DNA of 64,000 nt from assembly GCA_032622095.1 (NCBI GenBank), contig CP136069.1, forward strand, positions 168,446,394-168,510,393. The letters are read 5' to 3'. This DNA is from Siphonodentalium dalli (taxonomy: Eukaryota > Mollusca > Scaphopoda > Gadilida > Siphonodentaliidae). Positions 23,263 to 34,790 of this stretch are shown in pieces; the first letter of the stretch is position 1; every line of letters begins with the position of its first letter. The notes under the pieces were generated by a model. The model saw only the letters and a list, made by a program, of their open reading frames with translations. It made no database searches and was not told the origin of the DNA. Position numbers and translations under genes: made by a program.

Positions 23263-24307
23263 GTAAGTACTTTAGTTGAGAATATCATGCCGAATAACTT
23301 GGAATTTCAACGATAAGCGTGCGTCGTCGGATTCATTTCCTCCACAACCAACTTAAAGTTTGAATTTGAAGTTTAACCCTTCAATTGTCAGAAACGAAAA
23401 CAAATAAATTTATGTGAGTTTCGTGTGATGGCATCCGACTGTATGAGGAAGAAAATGTCATTCTAATTACTATCTAAATTTCACGATCCATGTGTGATAA
23501 TACATGGATTTAGGGAAATGGCGGCAAGTGTGTCTCGCATCCCCCACCCCACCACAACTTTGGTCAAAATTGTCAACAGTTGGATATTTCATACATGACA
23601 CAACATTAATTGGAACTTTCGCACGGTCACACCAACAATATTATAGGTTGAGATTGTTCTCGTAATTTTCCAACAATTATTAATTGTTTATGGAACATCA
23701 TTTGCACATTGTCCTACTTTTGGTAAAAAAAATTGACTGAAATGGCATCAGTTGGAAATTTTACGACCTTAGGGTGGGGGGGGGTCTCAGGTTGGAAATT
23801 TCCAACAATTGTAATTCTTGAGGCCAGTCTATAGATGTTAGGCGTTTGCTATTTTCAGGTTCGGATCTCAAAATGTTCTCAGTGTATTCCGTTCCTCTTC
23901 TGGTTGTGGCAACAATACTACTGATCCATTTAGAATAATGCTAACATCCAGGCTGTGAGGGGCCAGTAACTTTTGGGGAAATCAAACCCCAAAGGGGGGT
24001 GCAGTTGAAAATTCCAAGGTGGATGCACCCCTCCCCAACGCTGAAACCCATCTAGCCACGTCCCTGTCATGGATTTCCATGGATAATTAAGTTCAGCCTA
24101 CGACAGTGGATACCGTTCCACTTTCAGTTGTATACCCTATAATGGCTATTATGCTTATAGCTGTTGGGGGGGGGGGGGGGTGTATACTACCAGAATAGGA
24201 ATTTACGATTGCACCACCCCATTTCGTTGTATAAAATGCTCAAGCTGCAAACCAGAGTTCAGTCCCCTCGCTACGGTGTCTGACGCCCTGTTATGTAGGA
24301 GATTGAT
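23263..24307. other. Degenerate poly-C/poly-G-bearing repeat stretch
   Basis: Contains motifs around TTTTCCAACAATT and G runs at 23776-23784 and 24166-24180. No exon is supported. Confidence 0.4.
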
Positions 24308-24528
24308 TTATGCATGGAGTTCGAACAACCTCCCCTTAATTCGGTATTTTCCAACCGGTACCTTAAATCCACCTGTCGGTTTGCGCTCCAAAATACACCT
24401 AATAATATTCTCTTGTGAATTGTTTCCCGTGTCGAAATAGGTCGATAAATACATGTCACAAAAAGATGCATTGAAGTCATAACAAATACAAGTTTGAACA
24501 CGATGTTTGGGTCCCAACCAAAAATCAG
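24308..24528 (-). CDS. Candidate terminal exon, product unknown
   Basis: On the minus strand a frame opens after TAAATAG (acceptor candidate) in phase 1 and runs 72 codons to a TAA. It begins DFWLGPKHRVQTCICYDFNA and ends KVPVGKYRIKGRLFELHA. The phase fits the phase-1 end of the exon at 27523-27667 on the same strand. Weak points are the poor pyrimidine tract and an open frame on the opposite strand (24180-24440). No domain is recognised. Confidence 0.3.
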
Positions 24529-26868
24529 CTATTTACACGGAGTTATATATGTTATAAATAAAGAGCGTTCGTTTCACTTCTCTGCGAAACATTTAAAACA
24601 GCTGGCAAATGACAATGGAAAGTACTTACCAGAGCATATGGCGCCAATGTGTCAATATTCTGTCAACCAGGCCATTCTTGTGTGATTACCATGCAGTACA
24701 TACTTAATCGGAGGGGGGGGGGGGGCTTATATTGAGGTGTGAAAGGGTCTATCTGCTCTTTCGAGTATGATTCCCGGGGAAGTTTTTAGTTTCTGAAATA
24801 TGTACATGTACCTATTTATGGTCTCCGAATCAGTGACGTGGCTACATGGTCTTTGTTATGGTGTGTCAACGTTGAATTTCCTCTTGAACCAGACACCAAA
24901 CTCCTTCGCGAGTTTCAATTTGCACCCCCCCCCCCCCGCCTTGCATTGAAACTTTCCAACCGGCACCCAGGCTTTTCAACTGTTGGCAATTTCCAAACTG
25001 AATAAGACTGGAACATTTCCAAAATGGTGTTCATGTCAGACAACAATTTTTACTAAAGTCTAAAAGTTTAAAAAATATGATACCGGAGGTGTAAACAAAA
25101 ATATTCCTACTGATTGTTGGAAAATCAGACAATGAAAACACGTACTTAAAGTTACCAAGTAATGATGTGTCAGACATGAAATTTTCAACTTTTTTCTACA
25201 ATGACTCACGTCACAGGGGTTTTAAACGCGATCCGCTGCCCAGCAATTGGCATACACCCATAGTTGCAAAAAAATAATTTCATTTTACAAGCTTTACATT
25301 ACGTGCGTATACGTGCGTATCATTTTACTTTGTTTACGTCAAAGAACACGTCATATTGATATGTTGTGTCAATGTTCACATGACTGGAGCTGTTGGAAGG
25401 AAGTTATTACGTTGTCACACTGTGTCACAATAATTATTTCAGCTGCAGTGTGGACCTATAGTCGTAACGTTGAGTAATATTAGGATTTATGTATTTGGTT
25501 GGGGTCAATTTGTGTATTGATGGATCCCCCACAAACGACCAATGACTACATAATGGACGTTGTCACTGTATTAAATGCCGCGTGTCCCTAAAACACAAAT
25601 GTGAACAACCCCCCCCCCCCCCCACAATAATAGACATGATTAGATATTATTGGGCGGGTAATTTAACTTTTTGGGGATATGTGGGACGTGACGGCATGCA
25701 GGGGGTGGCGACATGCACAACTTTTGGAAATTTTTAATAATTTTGGCGATACATATGGGGCATTTTTTACCAATAAACAAATATTTCCCATCCCATATTT
25801 TGTCTGAGGTATTCATATCAATTAATTACTTGGCTTGGGGCTCACCAAGCTACCAACTGAAATAGTTTGTTGTTCTAACCAGTAGGCCTACATTTAGAGC
25901 AGTTTGGCAGAAAGGCGGTCTGCTATCAACATGCTGTTGTCAAGCCCCCATCCCCGTTATCCGCACGCCCCTGACAGTAAGAATTTAATATCTGTGAAAA
26001 TGTGGGTTGGAATAAATATGGTAATGTGTGCAAAAATGGATGTGGCGACAGGGGTTTGAACATTGAGGTGTTATCACCCCTCCCCAATTTTTGTCAAACT
26101 TTTCAACATTTTGGAATTTTCAATAACTTAAATTAATGTCGTGTCAGTCGTGAAATGCCTAACTGTTGAACATTTTGGTCAAAGTTAATGGGGCGGGACA
26201 ACCTTACCCGTATTGTCCCTGACCTGACAGTAAGATTGCCCACTCTAGGAGGTCGTGGATTAGAACAAATAATTAGGGTGATCGCAACATGGATGTGGCG
26301 ATAGAGGTCGAGGTATTACCCCCCCCCCCCCCCCAGATAATTTCAACATTTTAAATTTTCAATAACTTTATAAGTTGAACATCTTAGGCTAAATCTGTTT
26401 GAGATCATTTCGATAGTTTACATTTCCAAATTTCTAATGAGTATCGTTTTGGTCATTATTATGCGGTGAGCTAATTTCAAGATTTGGAATTTTCAATATC
26501 ATAAGTTGAATTTCAGGCAAAATCTTTCTGAGATCGTCTGGATAGTTTCGGTTCCCAACAGATATGTAATATTTAGAGTACATTATATTATTTTCTACAA
26601 AGACTATATTATAGCTATTAAATGGTAGTGTGTTGGATTTCAAACTCAGCATCGAATGGGAGACCAGATGAAACTTGGACAAGTTGGGAAAACAGATTGG
26701 TTCACGGGTGGTTGTAATTTAACCCCTCAAAAAAGGAAGGCTTCTGTCAAAGTCCCTGACATATTACCCCCCCCCCCCCCGTTCTCAAACCCCGTTCTTC
26801 ATATCCATTCCGATTTGTCACCAAATGCTGAGATTTTTTATAAAGCAAGTTTTCAAACCGCTGTTTAA
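24529..26868. repeat. Degenerate repeats marked by long C runs
   Basis: Several copies of a loose unit containing TTCAACATTTT..AATTTTCAATAACTT are each accompanied by a 13-16 base C or G run (24713-24725, 24925-24937, 25610-25623, 26319-26334, 26767-26780). An AACGCTCTTTAT motif lies at 24558-24569 (complement). A good GTAAGT donor on the minus strand near 24,628 has a short open frame (NGLVDRILTHWRHM) but no convincing acceptor. Confidence 0.5.
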
Positions 26869-27348
26869 AGGTACTCAATTCGATAAAACTCCTCTCAATT
26901 ACTATTTCAATGGCTTCGGGGGTAAAAAATATTTGATTCGAGTCGAGGAAGTCACCTATCAAAGCTCAGATGTGTTAGATATCAATTTTAGAAATCTATT
27001 ATTTTACATTATCGGGAATACATTCTGGCCCAGATCTCAGTCAAAATTGCGTTTTTATTGCCACTTGATTTTAGAGTTATCCATCCTTGTCTGTTTGAAT
27101 AGAGTTTTGGTGTAAAAATCTCGAGCAGGATACGAAATTGGCGGCAATTATTAGTACTCATCTCGAGAACATAACAAATTTCAAAAATCAATATCTAATA
27201 ACTCTGAGCTTTGTTTGATGGGTTCCTCGACTCGAATCAAATATTTTTTACCCCCAAAGCCAAAGAAATAGTAATATAGGACCCTCTGATCGGATTGTTG
27301 TTGTTGGAATATGTTGAGATGGGGACCCTCTTTACGGATTGAGTACCT
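26869..27348. mobile_element. 480 bp foldback MITE with TTAA target site (piggyBac-type)
   Basis: The ends are AGGTACTCAAT and ATTGAGTACCT, and TTAA lies immediately outside each (26865-26868 and 27349-27352), the signature of piggyBac-type insertion. Inside, arms of about 130 bp pair (GGGGGTAAAAAATATTTGAT then TCGAGTCGAGGAA, against the complement at about 27,221-27,262). No transposase ORF is present. Relatives lie at 53103-54072 and about 36,026-36,445. Confidence 0.85.
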
Positions 27349-27522
27349 TTAATATTCATCGTACTAGTAAATGGGCATTGAAACACAAACACTCTGTATC
27401 GTTGATGATACGGCTGACAACAATTCAAAACATGCTAAAATAATTACTCGATATCTTGCGAATTTACTAATATGTTCGGTCTCATATTTGCTGGTGAAAA
27501 TTTCCAATGAGCAGAAACTTAC

Positions 27523-27667
27523 CATGCGCTGGCTCTTGTGGGATCTGTGCAATTTTATTAATGAACTGATTGACAGTTTTGCTAGAAATTGACACCGACG
27601 AGAGTGAGCAGTACGTAGGCTTAGCGAGTTTTGAGAATCCGTGACCAATTGTTTGATTGAGACGATC
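27523..27667 (-). CDS. Candidate internal exon X, product unknown
   Basis: Minus strand, from an acceptor (TATACCCAATACCCAG) to a strong donor (CATG|GTAAGT). In phase 0 it reads DRLNQTIGHGFSKLAKPTYC, then SLSSVSISSKTVNQFINKIA, then QIPQEPAH, leaving in phase 1. The amino-acid composition looks like real protein. A second frame is also open, so the phase is not certain. The phase-0 entry matches the phase-0 end of the exon at 33734-33802 and the phase-1 exit matches 24308-24528. I do not recognise the family. Confidence 0.45.
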
Positions 27668-27704
27668 CTGGGTATTGGGTATATAAATAATATAAGATAA
27701 TTAC

Positions 27705-27827
27705 CTGCTGTTCTCAGAGATATTCATGAGTTGAGAAAAACTTCGCGCGCGCATAACACCTCCGCCTACCGACGTCGGTGTCATCAGCACGTGCTCAAGT
27801 CCTTCCAACTCACGAATTCCTCGAGAC
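27705..27827 (-). CDS. Candidate exon W, GC-rich, product unknown
   Basis: Minus strand, between an acceptor (ATATACAG) and a donor (AGCAG|GTAATT). The frame SRGIRELEGLEHVLMTPTSV then GGGVMRARSFSQLMNISENS is open throughout and is 2-2 in phase. It lies only 37 nt before exon X, too short for a usual metazoan intron, and its exit phase does not match exon X. It may be a mutually exclusive exon, a 5' exon with an upstream ORF, or chance. Confidence 0.3.
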
Positions 27828-28881
27828 CTGTATATGTAACGATTACGTACCATGCACGTGCAAAGGTATGGTACCTATATATACTATCGGGAACCGTTCG
27901 ATTAATTAAAGTACCATATGCATACATATTTTATATATATTATTGGCAACCGGTAAAATAATTAAAGTACTCTCGTGCATGCAAATGCATGTAGGAATTT
28001 CCCGGATTGGTCTGGTTCTTATATATCAAGATGTGTACAGTGTGTGACAATGTCAAGCTGCACACATAAAATGCATTGGGCTAACGTTATTCTCTGTTTC
28101 TTTCAGGACTTATTTACTTGCTATCCTGTTTCTGGATCTGGATATTTTGTGTATAAGCTACGGTACTATACAAGCGGATTCGATCAAAGTTTACTCGTCT
28201 GTCGAAACCATCAACGGCTTGGGGATATGAACTTACATGTACCAGTATTCCAGCATCATGGCAGCATGGTCTATATCGTGTTGCACATCGTTATATTGTG
28301 AATATTATTGCACGACTGACACCAGCGCGACCGACATAACACCATGTACGACATGAATTCGTCAGTTTATGGTTATTCACTTGGATGGAAATTCTTACTT
28401 GTCCTGTGTTGTGCATTCAATCGGATGCAAAAAAAAAACTCGGCATTCATCGGTGTATCGATAATCGGCACTGAAAGGATGATTTGTGTTCATCTTGTTG
28501 TGGCAGTTATACATCTGATACATCAGTTATTAATAACGTAATGATAACCTATGAAAATGGTAAATTCCAGATATTCAAGGAGGTGAATATAAAATGGTTT
28601 CTCTCGCGATATGATTTCTTCAGAAGAATTGTCAATCAATGTCCTACAAAACAGTTGCTTCATACAAGCCAAGTTCCTGCATACATATATGCATGAGCCA
28701 TGAGTACACTGAATCCAGTTCATGACAGATCATGGAATGATGAAAATATTATATTTCATATAATATGTTGGGTTTTGTATACATAAATTAATCTTTATGG
28801 ATCCATGGGTTTAATTTCTCCCAGATAAATCATTCCAACATATGCAACAAGTGGCATAGATATGTGCATAGATACAAATAA
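27828..28881. other. Unassigned; one strong but unproductive plus-strand acceptor
   Basis: At about 28,108 a textbook acceptor (TTCTCTGTTTCTTTCAG) is followed by a hydrophobic frame that soon meets stops, and frames shift through to about 28,545. This may be a decayed exon. No gene is called. Confidence 0.3.
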
Positions 28882-28882
28882 G

Positions 28883-29097
28883 CTTAGTAATTGCTCATTT
28901 CATAATATGTCAACAGATAAAATTAATTGCTGTACATGCATGTATTGAATTTATATAATCAGAATCTACAGTATCATGGACTAATTAGAAAACGGATTGC
29001 AAAAACGCGATATTCTTTCTTATGTGACATTGTATATCACCATGCACAGAGTTCCATCTATATAATAGCACTGGTACGTAAATGAGCAATTACTAGG
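28883..29097. mobile_element. Short TIR element (~215 bp)
   Basis: Terminal CTTAGTAATTGCTCATTT at 28883-28900 is matched by the complement of 29080-29097 with one mismatch in 18. The interior is non-coding. No clear target duplication is visible, so the family is unknown. Confidence 0.5.
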
Positions 29098-29660
29098 TTT
29101 AATTTAATCATATGTACTTTGAGCCGTTTCAAATTTTGCACATCTACATCAGATCACCCTCCAGAATAATGTTGTTCGAAGAAGATGTAACCTGACCAAA
29201 GTTTAAAGCCACATAATGTTTGAATATTTTGTTCCCAACATTATCGAGAGCACAAAATCGCAAATTAAGCTGAAATAAAGACATTTCTTTTGTATAGTAA
29301 CGGGATATATATAAGCTAACAAAAATATGTAGCATTTTCGATAACTTTATTGAGGAGACCAATAAAAAATATTTTTCTTTAGAGTGAGTAGATGGTCAAG
29401 ATTCTTAAAATCAGCAACTAATGACATGTCATTTTGTCTTTATTTAAATCGGCATACACTTTTTTTTCTATATGTTTCATTTTATTCTGGTTTCATATTT
29501 GTGAAATTGAATGTTGTTTCCAATTATAATACTTTGAAGTTGCAAACATTATGTGGGACTTTAAATTTATTGGTATGTTGTATCTCATCGGATGTTAATT
29601 TTATAAGGACGCCCTAATGTGAGGGGAATCGACCCTACGAATGGAGCATCGATCCGTCCC
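29098..29660. other. AT-rich sequence, nothing recognised
   Basis: No repeat, exon or RNA was identified before array B. Confidence 0.35.
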
Positions 29661-29664
29661 TTTC

Positions 29665-30151
29665 AATGCCCAAACACAACGTTGGCCCAACGTTGCCCAA
29701 CGTCGTATTCTTAGTGGAATTCACCGTTGATTCGACGTCGTTTCAACGTCGGGTGCCCGACGGCGCACCACCGTCGGATCGACGTCGAACCACCGTCGAG
29801 TCGACGACGGGATCCGACGTCGAGCCGACGCCGAGCCAGCGGCAACAGCCATAGTTGGCCCAACGTTGGATTCCAACGTTGATAGAAATGACGTTGGCCC
29901 AACGTTGGCCCAACGTCGTATTATTAGTGGAATTCACCGTTGGTTCGACGTCGTTTCAACGTCGGGTGCCCGACGGCGCACCAACGTCGGCTCGACGTCG
30001 AACCACCGTCGAGTCGACGACGGGATCCGACGTCGAGCCGACGCCGAGCCAGCGGCAACAGCCATAGTTGTGCCAACGTTGGATTCCAACGTTGGCCCAA
30101 CGATAGAAATGACGTTGGCCCAACGTTGGCCCAACGTGGGTGTGCTATCTG
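29665..30151 (+). repeat. CAACGTTGG-type array B, ending GTGTGCTATCTGGG
   Basis: There are two 216 bp units (GTGGAATTCACCGTTG at 29,713 and 29,929) rich in GTCGACG/CGTCGG palindromes (GTTTCAACGTCGGGTGCCCG, GAGTCGACGACGGGATCC), each bounded by ACGTTGGCCCAACGTTGG. The right end, GTGTGCTATCTGGG, is the inverted form of the left end of array A. Open frames in all six directions here reflect repeats lacking TA-rich stops, not genes. Confidence 0.9.
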
Positions 30152-30183
30152 GGAATAGACAAGTTGTCCACTAGTTGTCAGAT

Positions 30184-30530
30184 TAAACCCCTGTCACACT
30201 CCGCTGCGATCAGGCCGGCGCTTGCATTGCGCTGAAAAATTATCAAAGCGCCAAGCTAAACGCATTAAGGTATCCAAGATCCGATTGGTAATGCAGTTGA
30301 CACTGGCTAGGACGGGAGAGGGTCCCCATCTTCGCCCCTGAGCACCAGACCGCCGTTCGGCGTTCTGACCAGGGCGCAGTACTGTCGCCGTGGCAACGAA
30401 AAGCGAGCGACGGGAGCGTCCCGTTGACGTAGCGAGGATGAATACAAGCTACTCGTGGTCGCAGCAAGAAATAATCTCTTTCGTCTCTCTCCCGACCTTA
30501 TTGCGCTCTTATGCCACGTGGTGCTATGGG
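30184..30530 (+). repeat. Repeat R1, copy 2 (GC-rich)
   Basis: Starts with the same CCCCTGTCACACTCCGCTGC and GGCGCTTGCATTGCGCTG as 22319, but is longer and GC-rich (GACGGGAGAGGGTCCCCATC, ACCAGACCGCCGTTCGGCG) before TTATTGCGCTCTTAT at about 30,501. It looks like a fuller copy of a transposon end. Confidence 0.75.
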
Positions 30531-33500
30531 CTGGTTCCCGATCACAGAACGTCCACACGATCTTGCCACTGCAAATATGGCTCTCGTTATAGGTCCAAGC
30601 GTGACAAATGGCGTTCTTCCAACGTTTGCAGCAGGTTTACAGTACGATCCCACTTTGAAATGCGATCTGCTCACCCACACCATCGGAGTTTGCATATAAT
30701 ATGCAAATTTAAACTGGAATCCGATGTACATGTATTCCGTCACGAATGTGGCACAGATATAACATGGAATACGCAATAAGAATAGTGCACGTGAAGTGGC
30801 ACCTAAATGGAATCCAATGTACTCCGTATATACATGTGCTACGTGTAAACAGGCATAAACAACCATGGGTATGGTGCTGTCGACCTCCATAGGTCATGCC
30901 ATTCAAAAATAAAAAGGGCATATATGATGCCAATCTATTTAGCTACGCTGTTCCCTGACGAAAATCCGCGTTATCACTATCATACTATAGTGGAAAAGTG
31001 AATCGAAACATATGCTCAATTTAAATAATGACTATATATCCGGAACATATATAATTGGAACATGGACAACTAGTCTATTGTGGATTGTTGGGTATATTCC
31101 ACAACCTAAAAACTGACTATGACTGGAACACGCAGGAGGCGCTATTTATACTCTCCATTCCCACGCAGAGAACGTTTTGCAAACTTATTGAGAACGGACT
31201 AGCAACACAATGACAGCGACGTGCGTGCTGTGTAAATAGTATGGAAGTAAAACTTCTTATATGTCATTACGGAGGATAAAGATTATTATCCAACTGAATT
31301 ATTTTCTATAATCCATTGGTGACCGTAAAATAAAAATACATATTTAAATAACAATAGTACACGTGCGGCTGAAGATAAATCAAGAACCAAACGTGAGTAC
31401 GTGGCCTGTTATTGTTTTAAGTGGGTTGGGTGCAAAACACAATTCTAAAAACCATTGAGCAGATGAATGCTTAGGCCTAAACAAATTATACATTTGTTTC
31501 TGCTAACGAGCTGAACAAAATTAGGGTAGGTAGGTAGGCTTAACTTTTTTTTGTTGTTAACTTTTTTTTTTCAGTATCTTTAAAAATAACTGTATAATAC
31601 TTGTCAATAACCCAAACTATGCACTTCTTAGCCCCAATCAGGTTAACCCAAATGACAGAGGAACTAAAAACTCCAATTCAATCTTACATATGCTTCAATA
31701 TTTACATATATACTAGTCTATATACTAATATAGTCTTTGATAATCCTAATATTTCCCATATGGTCTGGCGACAACTGGAGTCAGTCCAGCACCACTGCAC
31801 TGTCACATATTGGAGTGACCGTCTTGTACCGATCTCTTAATGATGGCTTCACAACCCCACCTTCTCCTCCGCATTCGGTGAAGGATCTAGGTATTTTTTG
31901 GGGACACCTGTTTTTGGGCAATGATATGCCAAAGACATAACCTGAAGGCCTGAGCGGAGGAAGGCTTGGGAGGGGTGACCCCCTGCTGATGGTGGGGGTT
32001 CTCCCCCTGGAAAAATTTTGAAAATCCATTGCATTTAGAGCTAATCTAGGGCACTTTGAGTCAGTATTTTGAATTTTACTGAGAGGTCAATTTGATCAAG
32101 TTTCTCAAGCATAACTTTGGAAATTTTTATATATGTATGGATTGGAAATGCTTATAACTTATTGTCAGATATCTTTTGGTTCAATGGATTATGCTTATCC
32201 TGCTTGAAATGAGACTTATCATTATCACTCTAATTCATATAATAAGCTATTTTATAAAATTCAAGTGAAACACATACATAATATACTACATGTAGTACAG
32301 AAACAATGTCTATTTAGTTAGTATTTACTATTTATAGTACAATCTCTATGTTAATTTTTCATTTGGTATTATGAGATCCCACCTGATACCCAGGTTGATT
32401 CGATCAAATTGTTAATGGTCCTGTACTGTATTTGATTGAAATACTGAAGTCTGAAGGCTGAATCATAACAAACCTGAACTGAAACTATTTGAAGTTTTCA
32501 CAGATGAAAGCTAGATAAAGCCAAACATACTTTACAGTATGATTACAACTGTTAAACTTAAATCTTTTGTTGAATTTTTGTTTTTGCAATGGCAATAAAA
32601 CGTTTAGGGTCGGGGGTTTAAAATAGGGTCGGTCGGGTTAGCGGAAACAAACGTCTTTTTGTTAGGCCTTAAAAGAACCACAGACACAGGAATATGTGAC
32701 AATGTTATATAATAAAATAAATTCGGTCGTTCCTCTTATATATTAAGTATTATTTAGGCAACAATACAGGCGCCGAAAGTGGGATGGGCGATTGGAGTGT
32801 TGCCTCATACCCTTTTCACTCCCGTCTTTCTCACATAATTATGTTACCCAATGCTTGTTGTCAGCTTATGGGGCCTCTCGCATGACCTCATTTTATTATA
32901 TTTAAATTATATTTTAAAATCTCAGACAGCAGCATACTGGTAGGTTGCCATATATTCAAAAATATATTTTGATATAGAGATCAATGATTAAAACACAATG
33001 AGGTAAATAGCTGAGCATGCATTGCTAAACGTTAGGCGGTGAGTTCATGAAATTCAACATCAAAACTCGGGAAATATCACGTATGATTTCGCCCATAAAA
33101 CACCCCGACTAAAATTAAACTGCAGACTCCATCGAACTAAAAACAAATCATGACACGACTCAACATTTATCAAGACGGATAATGTTTCAAAACAGGTGTA
33201 TTGATGAACTAGTGACTAGTCATAATGTGGTTCCCGCTGTTTTATGTTTTCTCCAGGAACAATTAACTAATTTAGATATGTTAAATTATTTTGCAAAAGT
33301 TTAGGAGTTTTGCTTATGGAAGTTTGTGGTCCTCACTGAGTCTTATCGTATGTCAGTATGTGAAAAAACATGCGACATTCGATTTGAGTAGTAGAAGCTA
33401 CGAGAACCAAATTCAAGTATTGGCTAAATAAAGCTTGATGTTATTTCAATATACACAGTAATTCCCTAAATAATCGACTCCTTAACCACAGCAGAATTGT

Positions 33501-33733
33501 GGGTAATTTTTCAGGATTTAGTCGGAAATATGGCTTGTTGACATTCGTCGGAAAGCTCTCAGTGACAAGCCTTATAAATGTCTTGAACACTTTGAACTTA
33601 TAAATCGTTTGCTTGAATTGCTTCTTCCGTGAACTCGTGCCGTTTCATGACAAATATTCAATGTTAACAAGTCAATGCATTATAGAATAATGCAGTTAAA
33701 TAATTATAGTTATACCCAGACCTGATAACGTAC
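30531..33733. other. Unassigned; one strong plus-strand acceptor and a dispersed repeat
   Basis: At 31,576 a textbook plus-strand acceptor (long T run then CAG) precedes a short open frame. A plausible donor (AAC|GTGAGTACG) lies at 31,388. No complete exon is supported. At about 31,945-32,025 the segment GAAGGCCTGAGCGGAGGAAG...CCCCCTGGAAAAATTTTGAA is related to 16,313-16,378. The remainder is AT-rich. Confidence 0.35.
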
Positions 33734-33802
33734 CTTAGTGAGATTGGGGTGACCTGAGATTGAGTAGAACTCATCAAGGGTGACGGCTTCATCGGATGTG
33801 AA
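33734..33802 (-). CDS. Candidate 69 bp internal exon Y, product unknown
   Basis: Minus strand, with an excellent acceptor (CCACTTTCTTTTCAG) and an excellent donor (CTAAG|GTACGT). The 23 codons read FTSDEAVTLDEFYSISGHPN then LTK, in phase 0 at both ends, with GC-richer third positions than the flanks. The DEF/Y motif faintly recalls part of an EF-hand-like helix, but this is not enough to name a family. It is the best-defined host exon in the window. Exons X and Z downstream on the same strand have compatible phases. Confidence 0.55.
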
Positions 33803-34076
33803 CTGAAAAGAAAGTGGTCAACAATCCGATTGTATCGGCATAATTACGACCCGTGCGGACAATATAAAGCGCTCCGGAAGAAAACAAGTCTTAACATCGT
33901 GAGGGATGAATTATTAATGTAACATAAAAAATGTTCAATTCCTTTATAGCCGATACAAGGTTTCACCGAGACTGTTGTACTTGATACACGTGGTCCCGCC
34001 GAGACCGACTATATTGTATATCCTATATATAAGAACATTTGTTGTTCAGCAAACAACAAACTATCTAACCGTTGGG
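33803..34076. other. Flank of exon Y; nothing recognised
   Basis: Presumed intron or upstream sequence on the minus strand without other features. Confidence 0.3.
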
Positions 34077-34170
34077 GGTGACCTCAAATTAAAACTGGTA
34101 TATTACACCCGGTGGTATATCTATATTCTGACCGCCGTATGTAGTATAATAGTTTTAATTTGAGGTCACC
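34077..34170. repeat. Perfect 20 bp inverted repeat
   Basis: GGTGACCTCAAATTAAAACT at 34077-34096 is exactly complementary to 34151-34170, enclosing 54 nt. Confidence 0.85.
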
Positions 34171-34217
34171 ACACACGGAGGCTCTTGTGGTTTGTACCTA
34201 CAATACCGATCAACAGT

Positions 34218-34394
34218 AAGCAATTATTTCATGTGTCTTTTGGGAACAGTCAAAATTGTTGTCCCGATGTATCAGGAATGACTATCGAACTGTTGACCAA
34301 GGCCGAAGGCTGAGGGCAACAGTTCGATACTCATTCCTGATACCGAGGGACAACACTTTTGCGTGTTCCCAAAAGACACATGAAATAATTGCTT
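34218..34394. repeat. Foldback hairpin of ~177 bp
   Basis: The arms pair over about 80 bp (outer AAGCAATTATTTCATGTGTC then TTTTGGGAACA; inner GTATCAGGAATGA.TATCGAAC). The centre is GACCAAGGCCGAAGGCTGAG. A foldback element; the CAACAGTTCG motif of its inner arm also forms the minisatellite at 34,550-34,700. Confidence 0.85.
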
Positions 34395-34790
34395 TGTTAC
34401 CCAATACATTTACTTGTATATAATCAGGTCATTGCTAATTAATCACACTCTTTAATAGTGTTATTTCGAATTTTGAGAACTAACTGGAATATACCACCAT
34501 GTATCTGAATGAAAAAGGAAATAGCCGAAACGTCACGGAAATTGCAAACCATGTAACAGTTCGTTCGGGCCAGTCAACAGTTCGCTCGGAGCCAGTCAAC
34601 AGTTCGCGCGGGTCGGTCAACAGTTCACTCGTGACGTCACGAAAGCTGACCGTGATTGCAAACCGGACAACAGTTAATTCAGGGCGGGCAACAGTTCGTT
34701 GTGGCGTTACGAACGCGAATTTGGGGTTAACCAGTTAATTCTAAATCCCAATAATTTACGAAGTAAAACTCTACTATTGGGTAACAATAT
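34395..34790. repeat. CAACAGTTCG minisatellite and closing inverted motif
   Basis: About four units of ~24 bp (GTCAACAGTTCGCTCGGAGC-like) lie at about 34,550-34,640, with looser copies to 34,700. TTGTTACCCAATA at about 34,394-34,406 and TATTGGGTAACAATA at about 34,776-34,790 are inverted copies bounding this stretch, so it may be one composite element together with the hairpin. Confidence 0.6.

Noticed and set aside
28108-28545. Strong acceptor followed by a hydrophobic and Cys-rich reading
   Set aside because: Stops and frame changes interrupt every frame; at most a decayed exon.
29666-30174. Overlapping Arg-rich open frames in all directions over array B
   Set aside because: The CAACGTTGG/GTCGACG repeat has few stop codons; there is no splice or domain evidence.
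31576-31840. Textbook acceptor and a 73-codon frame MHFLAPIRLTQMTEELKTPI...
   Set aside because: The ATG frame differs from the frame matching the upstream donor phase, and no downstream donor is convincing.
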